This document shows, piece by piece, positions 5,952 through 8,219 of a stretch of DNA of 8,219 nucleotides. Positions within the stretch are counted from its first letter, which is position 1, and each line of letters starts with the position of its first letter. The stretch covers positions 1-8,219 of the forward strand of contig JAGADM010000098.1 in NCBI GenBank assembly GCA_017613595.1. The letters are read 5' to 3'. Made by a program: the position numbers and the translations under genes. Below the pieces are notes generated by a model. That model made no database searches. It was given only the letters and a program-made list of their open reading frames with translations, and was not told where the DNA came from. This stretch comes from Lachnospiraceae bacterium (GTDB taxonomy: Bacteria > Bacillota_A > Clostridia > Lachnospirales > Lachnospiraceae).

Positions 5952-8219
5952 ATGAAATTATTGGAAGTTTTTGAGAATCTCCGTCTGGATTATAAGATAG
6001 AGTCTCTTTTCAATGAGGTCGAGGTGACCGGCGTCTCGATGCAGCAGAACCGCAAGAGAATCGTGGTCAATCTCGAATCGGAAGAACTGATCGGACCGGC
6101 GTATATGTATGTCCTGAAGGACGCGCTGCACGAGCAGTTCTTTTATGACAGCGGATGTGAGACCGAAGTTACGGTCAGTTATCCGAAGTACCGTGATAAG
6201 AACATCTGCGATATCTGGAATGAAGTAAAGAATTATATCAACGAAATCATACTGGTCCGCGACCATCTGGACGGCGTATGCCTGAAAGAGGCGGAGTTTG
6301 AACCGGCGGCGGAAAGCATTCAGGTTACGCTTCCGGATTACAATGTTACAAGAGCAAGAAAGCAGGCATTTATCGACGAAGTCGGTAAAGCCGTATCCGA
6401 CCTCACCGGACGGCCGTGCAGCGTTACTCTTTCGTTCAAGGAACGCCGGCCGGATGAGGAATTCGAAGAGGATGAGCCGCTTCTTTCGGTAGCGGAATTC
6501 CTCGCAAGAAACGAAGCCGCGAAGGCCAAGGCGGAGAGTAAGAAACGTACCGGCGAGAAGCCCCGGGATCTGCAGACGAAGAAGCCTGCGGAGAAGCCCG
6601 AGGAGAAGACAGCGGATTCGGGCGAGAAGAAATACCGCAAAGCCGCACCGCAGGATCCGGATATCTTCTTCGGAAAAGCGTTTCAGATCGACCGTGTCAT
6701 GCAGATCTGCGATATTCAGGACGAGATCGGGGATGTCATCATCGCCGGTCAGATCATATTCTATGAAAAGCGGCAGCTGAAATCCGGCGACCGCTATCTT
6801 GTTGTGCTTAATGTCACCGACTTTACGGACACCATTTCGGTAAAACTGTTTGTAAAAGACGATCGCATCAATGAACTTGAGGCTGAGCTTAAGCCCGGCA
6901 AGTTCATTATGGTCAAGGGCGTAGCCGTTTTCGACCGTTTCGATCACGAGGTCGGCATCAGCAGCGTCGTCGGCATCCGGCGTTACCGCGATACCCGTAT
7001 GAAACGTATGGATTTTGCGGAGAAGAAGCGTGTTGAGCTGCATGCCCATACGAAGATGTCCGATATGGACGCCGTAACCGAGACCGATCAGTACGTGAAG
7101 AGAGCGTTCGAATGGGGACATCCTGCCGTTGCGATCACCGATCACGGCGTCGTGCAGTCCTTTGTCGACGCTTTTCACGCGATCGATCCGAAGAAACTCG
7201 GTGACGATCCCGAGATCCAGGAGCGCTTTAAGAAGTTCAAGATCATCTATGGCTGTGAAGGCTATATTGTCGACGACGAGGCGGTTACGAAAGAGGACGG
7301 AAGCCCTTTGGACCTCGAAGAAGACAAGGATACTATCCGCAAACTGCCGTATTATCACATCATCCTTCTTGCGAAGAACGATATCGGACGTGTGAACCTG
7401 TACCGTCTTGTTTCGCTTTCACATCTTGAGTATTTCTATCCGACCAAGACAGGACGTCCGCGCATTCCGAAGAGTCTCCTTCGGAAGTACCGTGAGGGCA
7501 TCATTGTCGGTTCTGCCTGCGAGCAGGGAGAACTGTTCCGTGCCATTATTAACGAAAAGCCCGAGGAAGAACTCCGCCGTATCCGCGATTTCTACGACTA
7601 TTATGAGATTCAGCCGATCGGGAACAACGAATTCCTGATCCGTGAAGAAAAATATCCGAAGATCACGACCGAAAAGGATCTGCAGGAGATCAATGAGAAG
7701 ATTGTTCAGCTTGCGGATGAAGACGGCAAGCTTTGCGTGGCGACGTGCGACGTGCATTTTCTGAATCCCGAGGATGAGATTTACCGCCGCATCATAATGG
7801 CAGGCAAAGGCTTTGCCGACGCTGACCGCCAGCCGCCGCTTTTCTTCCGTACAACGGAGGAAATGCTTGAAGAGTTTGCGTATCTCGGCCGCCAGAAGGC
7901 GTACGAGGTAGTAGTCGAAAATACGAACCGCATCAACGACATGATCGAGCGGATCAAGCCGGTTCGTCCGGACAAATGCCCGCCGGTCATCGAAAACTCC
8001 GACCGCGATCTCCGCGACATGTGCTACAATACCGCGCATTCGATGTACGGCGAAAATCTTCCCGTTCAGGTTTCGGAGCGTCTTGAGAAGGAACTGCAGT
8101 CGATCATCAAGAACGGATTTGCCGTTATGTATATCATCGCGCAGCGCCTTGTTAAGCATTCAAATGAAGACGGCTATATGGTAGGCTCGCGTGGTTCGGT
8201 AGGCTCGTCCTTCGTTGCG
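5952..8219 (+). CDS. polC: DNA polymerase III alpha subunit, PolC type, lacking the internal exonuclease (partial, 5' part)
   Basis: The replicative polymerase of low-GC Gram-positives. The frame is open from ATG 5952 to the window edge (756 residues seen; the rest is outside). The ATG directly follows the ispG stop (TAAATG), with GGAAAGG at 5937-5943 as ribosome binding site. Domains seen: an N-terminal region (1-163), a charged Lys/Glu/Ala/Pro-rich linker (about 164-234), an OB-fold (about 238-350), a PHP domain (about 360-610), then the start of the polymerase core, ending in GSRGSVGSS. An OB-fold ahead of PHP marks PolC rather than DnaE. PHP metal-site candidates are all present: H364, H366, D373, H398, E436, H469, C523, D600 and H602. 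The DnaQ-like exonuclease normally inserted between the E436 and H469 motifs is absent: only 32 residues separate them, with no DxE-TTG or HNAxFD motif. The catalytic aspartates of the palm lie beyond the window. Confidence 0.95.
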   Translation, partial: MKLLEVFENLRLDYKIESLFNEVEVTGVSMQQNRKRIVVNLESEELIGPAYMYVLKDALHEQFFYDSGCETEVTVSYPKYRDKNICDIWNEVKNYINEIILVRDHLDGVCLKEAEFEPAAESIQVTLPDYNVTRARKQAFIDEVGKAVSDLTGRPCSVTLSFKERRPDEEFEEDEPLLSVAEFLARNEAAKAKAESKKRTGEKPRDLQTKKPAEKPEEKTADSGEKKYRKAAPQDPDIFFGKAFQIDRVMQICDIQDEIGDVIIAGQIIFYEKRQLKSGDRYLVVLNVTDFTDTISVKLFVKDDRINELEAELKPGKFIMVKGVAVFDRFDHEVGISSVVGIRRYRDTRMKRMDFAEKKRVELHAHTKMSDMDAVTETDQYVKRAFEWGHPAVAITDHGVVQSFVDAFHAIDPKKLGDDPEIQERFKKFKIIYGCEGYIVDDEAVTKEDGSPLDLEEDKDTIRKLPYYHIILLAKNDIGRVNLYRLVSLSHLEYFYPTKTGRPRIPKSLLRKYREGIIVGSACEQGELFRAIINEKPEEELRRIRDFYDYYEIQPIGNNEFLIREEKYPKITTEKDLQEINEKIVQLADEDGKLCVATCDVHFLNPEDEIYRRIIMAGKGFADADRQPPLFFRTTEEMLEEFAYLGRQKAYEVVVENTNRINDMIERIKPVRPDKCPPVIENSDRDLRDMCYNTAHSMYGENLPVQVSERLEKELQSIIKNGFAVMYIIAQRLVKHSNEDGYMVGSRGSVGSSFVA

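Noticed and set aside
5958..7358. A 466-codon open frame on the - strand opposite polC, and a further one at 7419-8159.
   Set aside because: Both are in codon-for-codon register with polC. Antisense stops in this register arise only from sense TTA, CTA or TCA codons, which polC almost avoids: the frames end at TTA 5958 and at TCA 7419 and 8160. The translations show no recognisable domain. They are by-products of codon bias.
8180..8208. Direct repeat GGTAGGCTCG at 8180-8189 and 8199-8208.
   Set aside because: It encodes the conserved GSRGSVGSS motif of C-family polymerases, so the repeat follows from protein sequence and not from a DNA element.

Overview
The window reads as part of a conserved core operon of a Firmicutes bacterium, most likely a Clostridia / Lachnospiraceae-type genome of moderate GC. 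The evidence is the gene order, the presence of a PolC-type replicative polymerase, the good Shine-Dalgarno sequences (GGAGG, AAAGGA and similar) and the close match of the proteins to clostridial families as I remember them. No database search was possible. All genes lie on the + strand with gaps of at most about 70 bases. I see no tRNA, rRNA, CRISPR array, insertion sequence or other mobile element.

Layout: the C-terminal tail of pyrH (UMP kinase, 1-66); frr (ribosome recycling factor, 99-647); uppS (undecaprenyl diphosphate synthase, 719-1435); cdsA (CDP-diacylglycerol synthase, 1456-2283, TTG start); dxr (DXP reductoisomerase, 2350-3519); rseP (site-2 intramembrane protease, 3537-4859); ispG (HMB-PP synthase, 4887-5951); and the 5' part of polC (DNA polymerase III alpha, 5952 to beyond the window end). 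It resembles the familiar pyrH-frr-uppS-cdsA-dxr-rasP-proS-polC order of Bacillus, with ispG in the place of proS. dxr and ispG belong to the MEP isoprenoid pathway, whose products uppS turns into the lipid carrier for cell-wall synthesis. cdsA makes the phospholipid precursor CDP-diacylglycerol. frr recycles ribosomes and polC replicates DNA, so the operon joins envelope growth to translation and replication.

The most notable observation is in polC. In textbook PolC a DnaQ-like 3'-5' proofreading exonuclease is inserted inside the PHP domain. Here the insertion site is fully in view and holds only a short charged loop of about 32 residues, with no exonuclease motif. The PHP domain itself keeps what looks like a complete nine-residue metal site. 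This suggests a PolC that either proofreads through its PHP domain or depends on a separate exonuclease. Smaller observations are a tandem-PDZ RseP, an 11-bp perfect hairpin between frr and uppS, and a cdsA TTG start codon lying in the loop of a small GC-rich inverted repeat.
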